Shown: positions 7,373 to 17,258 of the stretch, in pieces
How positions within the stretch are numbered: the first letter of the stretch is position 1
Layout: each line of letters begins with the position of its first letter
Assembly (NCBI RefSeq): GCF_014334055.1
Contig: NZ_CP060490.1
Span: 1,984,001 to 2,048,000 of the forward strand
Direction of reading: 5' to 3'
Length of the DNA stretch: 64,000 bases
Source: Oscillibacter hominis
GTDB taxonomy: Bacteria > Bacillota > Clostridia > Oscillospirales > Oscillospiraceae
Translations under genes and position numbers: made by a program
The notes under the pieces: generated by a model
Databases searched by the model: none
The model's input: the letters and a program-made list of their open reading frames with translations, nothing else
What the model was told of the DNA's origin: nothing

Positions 7373-7744
7373 TCAATTCCTTGTTTTCTTCCTGTGTTCC
7401 TCTTTACTTGCAATCGCAATGACTTCCAGTTGCTTGGAGATCACCTGCTCCACAATATCAGCATATTTTGCGTCGATATGTGCAACACGCTCATCCAATC
7501 CCAACTGGTTGTCCTCTTCCCAAAGGAGCCTGTCTGAAGAAACTCCCAAAATCTCACAGATTCTTTTCAGGTTCGTCAGGCTGACGCCAACGAATCCAGT
7601 CTCCACGTCGGCAATAAACCGGGTTGAAACGCCTACCAACTCAGCAAAGGCCTCTCGGCTGTAGCCTGCGCCTTCTCTGTAAAACCTGATTTTTTCGCCT
7701 ATCAAAATATTGATGGCCTTCTTGTCCTTATCCCTCAAAACCAT
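7373..7744 (-). CDS. XRE-family HTH regulator (paralogue B)
   Basis: A 123-residue Cro/CI-type regulator with the HTH in residues 16-72 (IRFYREGAGYSREAFAELV and on). Its last 70 residues, its stop and its terminator are a near copy of 6575-6815, while its DNA-binding half is clearly divergent. The gene begins with ATG, unlike paralogue A. The pattern suggests a tandem duplication followed by replacement or fast change of the recognition half, giving two repressors with different targets but the same C-terminal module. No integrase or conjugation gene is adjacent. Confidence 0.8.
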   Translation of the reverse strand: MVLRDKDKKAINILIGEKIRFYREGAGYSREAFAELVGVSTRFIADVETGFVGVSLTNLKRICEILGVSSDRLLWEEDNQLGLDERVAHIDAKYADIVEQVISKQLEVIAIASKEEHRKKTRN

Positions 7745-7879
7745 ACCTCCCGTCCGAAACTGCTTGTTACTTTTATCTTATTCGACAGCATCAATCGGAA
7801 AAACGAACTATTACTATTTATATTATCGGGTAACTCACGTATGTACTATATCTGATCGGATCAAGTATTCCCTTGGGAG

Positions 7880-8398
7880 ATGGTTCTATTGAGAGAGCAT
7901 ACCGTATGCTTCACAGGGCACCGGGAGATCAGGGACGGCCAACTAAGAGAGCCTCTGGCGCGGGTCGTCGAAAGCCTGATCCATCAGGGATTTTTATATT
8001 TTGGCGCGGGCGGGGCCCGGGGATTCGACACGTTGGCCGCTGATGTGGTATTGGAGCTGAAAGCAAAATACCCTCAGATCCACCTGATCTTGGTACTGCC
8101 TTTTGTCAATCCATTTCAGCGGGAAAGCGGATGGACCCGGGAAGAGATCGCCCGGCATCAGGCGCAAACGAAAAAAGCCTCCAGGGTGGTTTATACCCAG
8201 GAGGCTTACAGCCGCGGCTGCTATTATAAAAGGGACCGGCACTTGGTGGACTGTTCCAGCGTCTGCGTCTTCTATCAGTATAAAGCCAGCGGCGGCACTG
8301 CTTACACCACAAAATACGCACGGGAACAAGGCCTGAAACTCATAAATTGCGCAAAGTCCGCACCGTGGCAGGCGGCACAAAAAAGCAGGGGGTGCTGA
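7880..8398 (+). CDS. SLOG-superfamily protein (YpsA/DprA-like Rossmann fold)
   Basis: A 172-residue protein that opens VCFTGHRE, the diagnostic motif of the YpsA/DUF1273 group, followed by FGAGGARGFDTLAADV, the glycine-rich nucleotide-binding loop of the SLOG fold, and by SGGTAYTTKYARE near the C-terminus. SLOG proteins bind nucleotides or nucleotide-derived ligands, and some work in stress or conflict responses; the function here is not known. The GGGAG ribosome site touches the ATG at 7880, so TTG at 7889 may be the real start. It stands alone and ends inside the terminator of the convergent rubrerythrin gene. Confidence 0.8.
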   Translation: MVLLREHTVCFTGHREIRDGQLREPLARVVESLIHQGFLYFGAGGARGFDTLAADVVLELKAKYPQIHLILVLPFVNPFQRESGWTREEIARHQAQTKKASRVVYTQEAYSRGCYYKRDRHLVDCSSVCVFYQYKASGGTAYTTKYAREQGLKLINCAKSAPWQAAQKSRGC

Positions 8399-8418
8399 TC
8401 AGCAACCCCTGCTTGGTT
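8385..8418 (-). terminator. Intrinsic terminator of the rubrerythrin gene, overlapping the SLOG stop
   Basis: Stem GCAGGGG-TGCT (one mismatch) with GATC loop at 8385-8412, followed on the minus strand by TTTTTT. The SLOG stop codon lies inside the hairpin. Confidence 0.8.
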
Positions 8419-8421
8419 TTA

Positions 8422-8967
8422 TTATTTGCCGAAATAGCGCTTCAGCAGGCCCTCAAAGGCGCGGCCGTGTCTCGCCTCATCCCTTGCCATTTCATGAACC
8501 GTATCATGAATCGCATCCAGGTTCAGCTCCTTGGCCTTCTTGGCCAGCTCGAACTTGCCCATGGTGGCGCCGTTCTCGGCCTCGACCCGCATCTCCAGGT
8601 TTTTCTTGGTGGAATCGGTGACAACCTCGCCTAAGAGCTCAGCAAACTTGGCGGCATGCTCAGCCTCTTCATAGGCGGCCTTCTCCCAGTACAGGCCGAT
8701 CTCGGGATAGCCCTCGCGGTGAGCGACACGGGCCATGGCCAGATACATGCCAACCTCGGAGCACTCGCCGCTGAAGTTGGCCCGCAGGCCCTCCTTGATC
8801 TCCTCGGGGACGTCTTTTGCAACACCGACCACGTGCTCGGCAGCCCAGCTCATCTCACCCTTCTGCTCGGTGAACTTGGCGCCGGGGACACCGCACTGGG
8901 GGCACTTCTCGGGGGGAACATCGCCTTCATGCACATAGCCGCAAACAGGGCAAACCCACTTCTTCAT
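8422..8967 (-). CDS. Reverse rubrerythrin (rubredoxin domain first)
   Basis: Cytosolic peroxide-reducing enzyme of anaerobes that takes electrons from NADH or reduced rubredoxin. The rubredoxin-like iron site is N-terminal (C6, C9, C22, C25 in two CPxCG knuckles), and the ferritin-like diiron domain follows with Glu and His ligands in [27 protein letters not shown] and ARDEARHGR. This domain order is the reverse of classical rubrerythrin. ATG ending at 8967 with TAGGAGG upstream. It lies 33 bases downstream of the DUF4177 gene on the same strand. Confidence 0.92.
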   Translation of the reverse strand: MKKWVCPVCGYVHEGDVPPEKCPQCGVPGAKFTEQKGEMSWAAEHVVGVAKDVPEEIKEGLRANFSGECSEVGMYLAMARVAHREGYPEIGLYWEKAAYEEAEHAAKFAELLGEVVTDSTKKNLEMRVEAENGATMGKFELAKKAKELNLDAIHDTVHEMARDEARHGRAFEGLLKRYFGK

Positions 8968-9000
8968 AACTCATATCCTCCTAATTTTTAAAAATAAGTC

Positions 9001-9213
9001 CTACTCTTCATTGGAACCGGCGTCCACCCTGCGCTCAAAAATCAAGTCAATGTCCTTAATTCCGCCGTTGCCCGTAAAGCAGCTTGGAATGTATCCCACA
9101 TAGCGCCATCCCGCCTTGGCCTGTTCCTCAATCAGGTCTCGGTGCGCGCACTGGGAATTGTCAATCCAAAAGCCTCCGCCTACGTGCAGCTCTATGTACT
9201 GATATTCATACAT
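9001..9213 (-). CDS. DUF4177-like small protein
   Basis: A 70-residue protein that begins MYEYQYIEL and contains LIEEQAKAGWRYVGYIPS, the pattern of DUF4177, a short alpha/beta domain of unknown function. It ends with LIFERR plus a short acidic tail. GGAGA lies eight bases before the ATG. It is immediately upstream of reverse rubrerythrin in the same direction and may be co-transcribed, but the family gives no mechanism. Confidence 0.7.
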   Translation of the reverse strand: MYEYQYIELHVGGGFWIDNSQCAHRDLIEEQAKAGWRYVGYIPSCFTGNGGIKDIDLIFERRVDAGSNEE

Positions 9214-9357
9214 AAGGGATTCTCCATCATTCAGCGTTTCGCCGGTTCATTTGGTATGGTCTGAGTATATCAGTTGGCCTTCCAAAAATCCAGTTGCTTT
9301 TGCAACAAGAATGGAAGTTCAAAGAAATTTCACAATTTGCCGGTTTTTATCAAAAAA

Positions 9358-9390
9358 CGGGGCGGTTCCGGCTGATCCGGAACCGCCCCG
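9358..9390 (-). terminator. Intrinsic terminator of the EF-G-like gene
   Basis: A 14-bp perfect stem (CGGGGCGGTTCCGG) with five-base loop, followed on the minus strand by TTTTTTG. Confidence 0.92.
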
Positions 9391-9415
9391 CATGGTTCGT
9401 ATTCTCGCCGGCGGT

Positions 9416-11491
9416 TTACTCCGCTTCCGCCAGCGCCTTGGCCTCTGCGATCGCCTTCTCCTGGGCGGCGGGAGGACAATCCTCATAGCGCACGAAGTGG
9501 AAGGTGAAGCTGCCCCGGCTCTGGGTCATGGCCCGCAGATCAATGGCATAGCTGCCCATCTCCGCCATGGGCACCTCGGCGGTGATGACCTGATCGCCGT
9601 CTCCGGTGGGGTCCATGCCCATGACGCGGCCGCGGCGCTTATTGAGGTCTCCGATGACGTCGCCCATGTAGTTTTCGGGCACCGTGACCTTCAGCTCGCC
9701 CACCGGCTCCAGCAGCACGGGATTGGCCTCAGGCAGCGCGGCCTTGTAAGCCAGCTGCGCGGCGGTCTTAAACGCGATTTCGGAGGAGTCCACAGGGTGG
9801 TAGGACCCATCGTAGAGCACTGCCTTCAGATTCACCACCGGGTATCCGGCCAGGGGCCCGTGGATGCGTGCTTCCCGCAGTCCCTTTTCCACGGCGGGGA
9901 AGAAGTTTCTGGGCACGCTGCCGCCGAACACCTCCTCCGCAAAGATCAGGTCCTCGGCCTCCTCGCAGGGCTCAAAGCGGATCCACACATCGCCGAACTG
10001 GCCGCTGCCGCCGGTCTGCTTCTTGTGGCGGCCCTGCTTCTGGACGGTCTTGCGGATTTTTTCACGATAGGGCACCCGGGTGGGCTTGAGCTCGGCCTCC
10101 ACGTTGAAGCGGCTTCTCAGCTTGGACACCAGCACGTCGATCTGCATGTCGCCCGCGCCGGAGACCACCATCTGGTGGGTCTCGGCGTTGTTGGTCACGG
10201 TGAAGGTGGGGTCTTCCTCGTTCAGGCGGGTCAGGCCCTGGGCGATCTTATCCTCCTGGCCACGGGTCTTGGGCACGATGGCCACGGAGTAGCAGGGCTC
10301 CGCAAAGGGAATGCCCTTGAGGGACACGACCTTGCGGGGATCGCAGAGGGTGTCTCCGGTCTTGACCTTATCCATCTTGCCGATGGCGCCGATGTCTCCG
10401 CAGGTGAGCTCCTTGACCTCGGTGGCCTTCTTGCCCCGCATCACATACAGGCGGCCTAACTTTTCGTTGGCGCCGGTGCGGGAGTTGACCAGGCTCACAT
10501 CCGCCGTCACCGTGCCGGAGAGCACCTTGACATAGGAGTACTTGCCGTACTGGTCGGAAACGGTCTTAAACACAAAGGCCGTGGGCACGCCGCCGGGGGA
10601 GACCACAAACTCCTCAGTCTCGCCGTCCTGGCGGGTAGCCTTGTGGTAGTTGCCCTCCATGGGGTTGGGCAGCAGGTCCACAATATAGTCCATCAGCATC
10701 AAAGAGCCCATGCAGTTGACGGCGGAGCCGCACAGCACGGGGAACATGCTCAGCTCCCGGACGCCCTGGCGCAGGCCCTGGATCATCTCGGCATAGGTGA
10801 AGTCCTCGCCGCCGAAGAATTTGTCCATGAACTCCTCGCTGGTCTCGGCCACGGACTCCTTCAGGGCGTTGTTGAACTCCTCGATGACCTCACCCTTGCC
10901 CTCGGGAATGTCGATCTCCACGCGCTTGAGGTTCTGCATCTCATAGGCGCGCTTGTTGACCACGTCGATGATGCCGGTGACCCGTTTGCTTTCATCCCAG
11001 ATGGGCACGATTACAGGCGCGATCTTGTTGCCGAACCGCTCCCGCAGCGCGTCGAAGGTGGCGTTGTAGTCGCTGTTGTCCTCATCGGTTTTGGAGATAT
11101 AGATAAAGCGCGGCATATTGCGCTCTTCGCAGTACTTCCAGGCCTTCTCCAGGCCCACGCTGATGCCGTCCTTGGCGGAGCAGACGATGATGGCCGCGTC
11201 GGCGGCCCGCAGCGCCTCCATCACCTCGCCGGCAAAATCGAAGCCGCCCGGGGTGTCCAGGACATTGATCTTACAGCCCTTGTACTCCAGCGGGGCCACC
11301 GCAGCGGAAATGGAAATCTGGCGCTTGACCTCTTCCGGATCATAGTCGCAGACAGTATTGCCGTCGACAGCCTTGCCCATCCGGTCGATGGCACCGGTCA
11401 TATAAAGCAGGCTCTCCGCCAGGGCGGTCTTTCCGCTCCCACCGTGTCCCAGCAGACAGACGTTGCGGATGTTTTGTACAGAATAGCTCAT
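9416..11491 (-). CDS. Elongation factor G paralogue (EF-G-like GTPase)
   Basis: Ribosome-associated translational GTPase of 691 residues with all five EF-G domains. The P-loop is GHGGSGKT (15-22), unlike canonical EF-G (AHIDAGKT); G3 is DTPG (79-82); G4 is SKTD (133-136) in place of NKMD; and the switch-I region reads KRQISIS where canonical EF-G has RGITI. These changes match the divergent second EF-G of many Clostridia rather than the housekeeping enzyme. It stands alone, not in the rpsL-rpsG-tuf operon. ATG ending at 11491 with GGAGTGGAAAG upstream. Its exact role in translocation, recycling or stress is unknown. Confidence 0.88.
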   Translation of the reverse strand: MSYSVQNIRNVCLLGHGGSGKTALAESLLYMTGAIDRMGKAVDGNTVCDYDPEEVKRQISISAAVAPLEYKGCKINVLDTPGGFDFAGEVMEALRAADAAIIVCSAKDGISVGLEKAWKYCEERNMPRFIYISKTDEDNSDYNATFDALRERFGNKIAPVIVPIWDESKRVTGIIDVVNKRAYEMQNLKRVEIDIPEGKGEVIEEFNNALKESVAETSEEFMDKFFGGEDFTYAEMIQGLRQGVRELSMFPVLCGSAVNCMGSLMLMDYIVDLLPNPMEGNYHKATRQDGETEEFVVSPGGVPTAFVFKTVSDQYGKYSYVKVLSGTVTADVSLVNSRTGANEKLGRLYVMRGKKATEVKELTCGDIGAIGKMDKVKTGDTLCDPRKVVSLKGIPFAEPCYSVAIVPKTRGQEDKIAQGLTRLNEEDPTFTVTNNAETHQMVVSGAGDMQIDVLVSKLRSRFNVEAELKPTRVPYREKIRKTVQKQGRHKKQTGGSGQFGDVWIRFEPCEEAEDLIFAEEVFGGSVPRNFFPAVEKGLREARIHGPLAGYPVVNLKAVLYDGSYHPVDSSEIAFKTAAQLAYKAALPEANPVLLEPVGELKVTVPENYMGDVIGDLNKRRGRVMGMDPTGDGDQVITAEVPMAEMGSYAIDLRAMTQSRGSFTFHFVRYEDCPPAAQEKAIAEAKALAEAE

Positions 11492-11578
11492 GATCTTTCC
11501 ACTCCTTATGTTTGGACTGTCGCACATTCCGGACTATGGCGCTCACGCGTACCTCCGGAACTCATGCCTAATGTATAA

Positions 11579-11607
11579 ATTATACAACGAATACCGGAGC
11601 AATACAA
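11579..11607 (-). promoter_or_regulatory. Promoter of the EF-G-like gene
   Basis: Minus strand TTGTAT, 17-bp spacer, TATAAT; about 88 bases before the start codon. Confidence 0.7.
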
Positions 11608-11653
11608 CTAAAAGTTTGGCAGTATCACCATTTTCTACGCCCACGTAGAAAAT

Positions 11654-11689
11654 CCCCGCCTTTTGTGCACACAGGCGCAAAAGGCGGGG
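11654..11689 (-). terminator. Hairpin after the P-type-ATPase-like gene
   Basis: Stem CCCCGCCTTTTG with 12-base loop, followed on the minus strand by ATTTTC; lies just past the stop codon at 11696. Confidence 0.7.
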
Positions 11690-11695
11690 CATCCA

Positions 11696-13801
11696 TCAGA
11701 AGTGATTGACCCAACCGGAGAGCAAAAACGCAGGCACCAGCCACAAAAGCAGAAATATCAGCAGGTTCAGCGGCGTGAGCAGGGTGTAGGCCCCCACAAA
11801 GCTCAGATAAAAGCTGAGCACCGTCCCGGCCACGCTGCCCAGCAGCGCCAAAAAGGAGCTGCGGGAGGCCGCCTTGCAGTACCGGCGGCTGCCGGCCACT
11901 GTCTCCACATAGGGCATCAGCCCCTCACGGAACACCAGCGCCGCGGGCCGGCCCTTGTATTCCGCCTGCTCCGAGAGCGCCAGCCGATCGGAAAGCGGCG
12001 GATAGTCCACCTTGGCCGAGGAGCCGAACTTCCGCTTCAAAAGCGCTGGGTTGATGTTGCTGTCCCGGGCGCACAGTACCGCGGTTAAATGGCTGCGGCG
12101 CATGGCCTTCAGCGCCCATTCCACATTTTCCGACACCAGGTACTTGACGGCAAATACCGCCACCAGCTGCCGGTCCACGGCAAGGTAGACGCCGGTCTTG
12201 AGATTCAGTCCGCCGGGCAGGCGCACATCCATCTTCCGCATGAAAGAGGCGGACCCCAAAAGGGCCGTCTCCCCGTGGATGGCGGCGGAGACGCCGCCCT
12301 CTTCGTAAAAGCTGAAGTCGCTGAGCTGCTCAATCCGCCCCCCCTCGCTTGTCAGGAGGCTGTCAAATAGGCGGGTCAGCCCGCTGCCCGAGGCCTGGGC
12401 CAGGCTGGCGGCGTAGGAAACCACCTTGCGCATCTCCTCGCCGAAGACCTTGATGCCGTTGAGGCTGACCGTTCCTGGCGGGAACAGGTCGCTGTCCGTC
12501 ACCACCATGGTCCGCTTTTTCCCAATCCGCTCCGCCCCGGCGTAGCCGGCCACGGCGCTGCCGTTTTTCTGGAGCCTGCGGGAGAGCTTGGCATAGGCCA
12601 GCTTATCCGCCAGCGGAAGCGTAAAGGTGGCGCCGGCGCAGAGGATGGCCGACCAGCACCAGAGGAAATCCTGGCCGTGCTTCTGACCTGCCGACGCCAG
12701 CACGGCAAATACCAGCGTGGCGGACAGGATCACCGGCAGCAGGATGGACTGGCGCCGGGAGACAATGCTGGGCCGCTCCGTATCGTTGAAAAAGCCGGCC
12801 ACCTCTCCCTTTTGCTTGCAGGCCCCGTCGGAGGTGTCCGCCACCAGGTAGGGCGGGTCCGGATCCATGGCGGCGGTGCGGTAGCTGTCATAGCGGCCGC
12901 AGGCCTCTTTCTCCTGTCCCCACATGGCGAACACCATGCCGGCGCAGGCCGCCGCGGCAAAGGGCTCCGCCCCGCACCGCTGGGCCAAAAAAGGCTGGGT
13001 GATGCAGTCCAGGGCGGTCACCACGCAGGAGAGCCCCACCAGCAGCTCCGGCGTGCAGCGCCGGTGCCCCAGGGCATAGAACCCCTCCCGGAAAACGCCC
13101 CATCCGAGCACGCAGACCACCGCCACGGCGGCAAACTGCACCAGGGCGCGGAGAAGATCGTCCCCCGTCCAGAAGGAAATCTCCACTCCCCCCGCCTCCA
13201 GCCCCAGCAGGACGCACAGGGCAAGCGTAATTACCGTAGCGGCTGGGATGGGACGGTGGCACCGGCGGCGGAGCCGGCGGTACACGTCCGCGGCCTCCAC
13301 CAGGGAGGGCTCCTCCGGCTCTGGCTCCGGTTCCGGTTCTGGCTCCGGCGGCGGTGGCAGCTCCTCCGTATCCTCCACCGGCCGGCGGGAAAAGAGGAAC
13401 CTGCGCCGCGGCCGCTCCTCCAGGATTTCATCCTCCTCCGCCAGCACGGAGTCCACCGTGCTTCCCACGATCTCCTCCATGCTGATGGGCCGGGGCGGGC
13501 GCGGCAGCTCCTCCGCCTTTTCCGGAAGGCTTTCCTCGCCGGGGGGCGTTTTCTCCGGAAGGCCGCTGAGCACCTCTTTCTCTATCACGGCCTCCTCAGG
13601 CGGTTTCTTGGGGTGCGGAGGCTCATGCCGGGCCTCCGGCCCCCTCTCCGCATCAACGGGAGGCACAATCCCCTTCCCGTACTCCGATAGAATCGCCTCC
13701 AGAGAAAACTCCGGGTCGCCCTTCGGCACCCTGGTGCCGCCTAAGAGCTCTTTCGTGTCGGCAAGGGGATCATATTGGTCTTTTTCTTCTCTGTTGCGCA
13801 T
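11696..13801 (-). CDS. Degenerate P-type-ATPase-like membrane protein
   Basis: A 701-residue protein I read as an HMA-like P-type ATPase that has lost its catalytic motifs. Residues 1-180 are soluble, rich in Pro and Glu, with a PE-repeat. About six membrane segments follow, then a soluble part whose layout tracks the P and N domains, then two more membrane segments. Asp436 in RTMVVTDSDLFPPG aligns with the phosphorylated Asp of DKTGT, but K, T, G and T are gone. Asp580 in VLCARDSN aligns with TGDN. I see no TGES, CPC or GDGxND motif. It is adjacent to rlmB and ftsH. Ion pumping is unlikely; a structural or sensory role is possible. ATG ending at 13801 is preceded by GGGTGAG. Confidence 0.65.
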   Translation of the reverse strand: MRNREEKDQYDPLADTKELLGGTRVPKGDPEFSLEAILSEYGKGIVPPVDAERGPEARHEPPHPKKPPEEAVIEKEVLSGLPEKTPPGEESLPEKAEELPRPPRPISMEEIVGSTVDSVLAEEDEILEERPRRRFLFSRRPVEDTEELPPPPEPEPEPEPEPEEPSLVEAADVYRRLRRRCHRPIPAATVITLALCVLLGLEAGGVEISFWTGDDLLRALVQFAAVAVVCVLGWGVFREGFYALGHRRCTPELLVGLSCVVTALDCITQPFLAQRCGAEPFAAAACAGMVFAMWGQEKEACGRYDSYRTAAMDPDPPYLVADTSDGACKQKGEVAGFFNDTERPSIVSRRQSILLPVILSATLVFAVLASAGQKHGQDFLWCWSAILCAGATFTLPLADKLAYAKLSRRLQKNGSAVAGYAGAERIGKKRTMVVTDSDLFPPGTVSLNGIKVFGEEMRKVVSYAASLAQASGSGLTRLFDSLLTSEGGRIEQLSDFSFYEEGGVSAAIHGETALLGSASFMRKMDVRLPGGLNLKTGVYLAVDRQLVAVFAVKYLVSENVEWALKAMRRSHLTAVLCARDSNINPALLKRKFGSSAKVDYPPLSDRLALSEQAEYKGRPAALVFREGLMPYVETVAGSRRYCKAASRSSFLALLGSVAGTVLSFYLSFVGAYTLLTPLNLLIFLLLWLVPAFLLSGWVNHF

Positions 13802-13833
13802 CAAATCTCACCCAAGGCTGAAGTCCTATACTC

Positions 13834-14592
13834 TCATGAAAGGCGCTGGCGCACCGCCTCGTAAAGGAGGATGGCCGCAGCGGCGGAGGCGTTGAGGGAA
13901 CTGATCTTCCCCCGCATGGGAATGCTGACCAAAAAGTCGCAGTTCTCCGATACCAGCCGGCTCATCCCGTCCCCCTCGCTGCCGATGACCACGGCCGCAG
14001 GCCCCTTCAGGTCGGCGTCATACAGGGCCGTGCTTCCCTCGGCGGCGGTCCCAAAAATCCAAATCCCCTGCTTTTTCAAATCCTTTAACAGGGAGGGGAT
14101 GTTCGGCACCCGCGCCACCGCCATATGGGCCACCGCTCCGGCGGAGGTCTTCCCCACCACCGCGGTCAGGCCGGCGCTGCGACGCTTGGGGATGATGACG
14201 CCGTGGGCCCCGGCGCATTCCGCGGTCCGGATGATCGCGCCTAAGTTGTGGGGGTCAGAAATCTCGTCACAGACCACAAGCAGCGGCGCCTCTCCCCGCT
14301 CTTCGGCGATATGCAGGATCTCCTCCACCGCCACATACTCCCGCACCGCGGCCAGGGCGATGACGCCCTGGTGAGCGTGTGTCCGGCTCATGGCGTCCAA
14401 CTTCCGCCGGTCCGCCTCCACCACCACTACACCGGCGGCGCGGGCCGTGGACGCAATGTGGCCAAGGGTCTTGTCCGTCTCTCCCTTTTGCAGGTATATT
14501 TTATCAATGCTCTCACCGGCCCGCAGCGCCTCGATCACCGCATTGCGGCCCTCGATGATGCCGTCGGCTTCGGCAAAATTGTTCTTTTCCAT
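13834..14592 (-). CDS. rlmB: 23S rRNA 2'-O-ribose methyltransferase RlmB / TrmH family
   Basis: SPOUT-fold methyltransferase that methylates a ribose 2'-OH in 23S rRNA (G2251 in E. coli) using S-adenosylmethionine. All three SPOUT motifs are present: DPHNLGAIIRTAECAGAHGV, then VVIGSEGDGMSR, then IPMRGKISSLNASAAAAILL near the C-terminus, which forms the trefoil knot. An N-terminal L30e-like substrate-binding domain covers residues 5-85 (IIEGRNAVIEALRAG). The ATG ending at 14592 has AGAGGAG upstream. The specific target nucleotide is inferred from family only; Gram-positive members may modify other sites. Confidence 0.9.
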   Translation of the reverse strand: MEKNNFAEADGIIEGRNAVIEALRAGESIDKIYLQKGETDKTLGHIASTARAAGVVVVEADRRKLDAMSRTHAHQGVIALAAVREYVAVEEILHIAEERGEAPLLVVCDEISDPHNLGAIIRTAECAGAHGVIIPKRRSAGLTAVVGKTSAGAVAHMAVARVPNIPSLLKDLKKQGIWIFGTAAEGSTALYDADLKGPAAVVIGSEGDGMSRLVSENCDFLVSIPMRGKISSLNASAAAAILLYEAVRQRLS

Positions 14593-14803
14593 GAAATGAC
14601 TCCTCTTCCAAAGGCCGGCTCGCCGCGTTTTCCGGCGGAATCCGTCCATACTATGCTATAGAATGTGCGCATGGCCAAACCGGCATCCCTCCAGCCGAAT
14701 CGTCCCATGCGGCCGCTTTGGGATGCCACACTTCGCTGGCCTGTTTGTCCAAAATCGGCTCCCGCTTCGAACCCGGCCGCGCATTCATGCGGCAATTGTT
14801 GTC

Positions 14804-14832
14804 ATTATACCATGGGCACGGGACAAGATAAA
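14804..14832 (-). promoter_or_regulatory. Promoter of rlmB (extended -10)
   Basis: Minus strand TGGTATAAT (extended -10) with a weak -35 TTTATC at 17-bp spacing. Confidence 0.55.
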
Positions 14833-14873
14833 GCAAATTCACAGAAATTTCATAGAAAAACCCCGCTCCCGCC

Positions 14874-14902
14874 TTGTAGCTTTTGGCTTTGTGTGCTATA
14901 CT
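14874..14902 (+). promoter_or_regulatory. Promoter of ftsH
   Basis: TTGTAG-like -35, 17-bp spacer and TATACT, 82 bases before the ftsH start codon. Confidence 0.5.
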
Positions 14903-14983
14903 TCCATTGTTTTTAGGAAGAATTCCGCAATCGTTTTTCTGACATTGACTGGAAAATTGTTCTCCTGAAAGGAGTTTATCTGC

Positions 14984-17086
<2,103 letters not shown>

Positions 17087-17090
17087 TTCA

Positions 17091-17119
17091 AAAAGGCGCG
17101 CCAAATGGCGCGCCTTTTT
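17091..17119 (+). terminator. Intrinsic terminator of ftsH
   Basis: AAAGGCGCGCC stem with AAAT loop followed by TTTTT, five bases after the stop codon. The symmetric A/T flanks allow two-way use. Confidence 0.92.
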
Positions 17120-17178
17120 CGTCTTTTCTTTTTTTGAATCCCTTGCCCGCCAAGGCATTTCGCCTCTGCTAACCAGAG

Positions 17179-17233
17179 GTTGACAAAAATCAACGGCCGG
17201 TTGGTGTCTTTTTTCCCCCTCCCCTGTTATACT
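17179..17233 (+). promoter_or_regulatory. Promoter and possible operator of the membrane HTH gene
   Basis: Extended -10 TGTTATACT at 17225-17233 with only a weak -35 TTGGTG. Upstream sits the dyad GTTGA-CAAAAA-TCAAC at 17179-17194, a possible autoregulatory site. Confidence 0.4.
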
Positions 17234-17258
17234 CCAAGGCGTAAAGGAGGTCACCCGA

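Larger units (their letters stand above)
14593..14983. other. Intergenic region between rlmB and ftsH
   Basis: A 391-base divergent intergenic stretch. It holds one promoter-like sequence for each direction (14804-14832 minus and 14874-14902 plus). I see no convincing gene, although open frames without ribosome sites cross it. Confidence 0.6.

Noticed and set aside
9251..10459. A 402-codon plus-strand frame opposite the EF-G-like gene
   Set aside because: Shadow frame of a clearly conserved GTPase; composition and lack of ribosome site argue against it.
14663..14968. A 101-codon frame between rlmB and ftsH
   Set aside because: It crosses both promoter-like sequences, has no ribosome site and no recognisable composition of a real protein.
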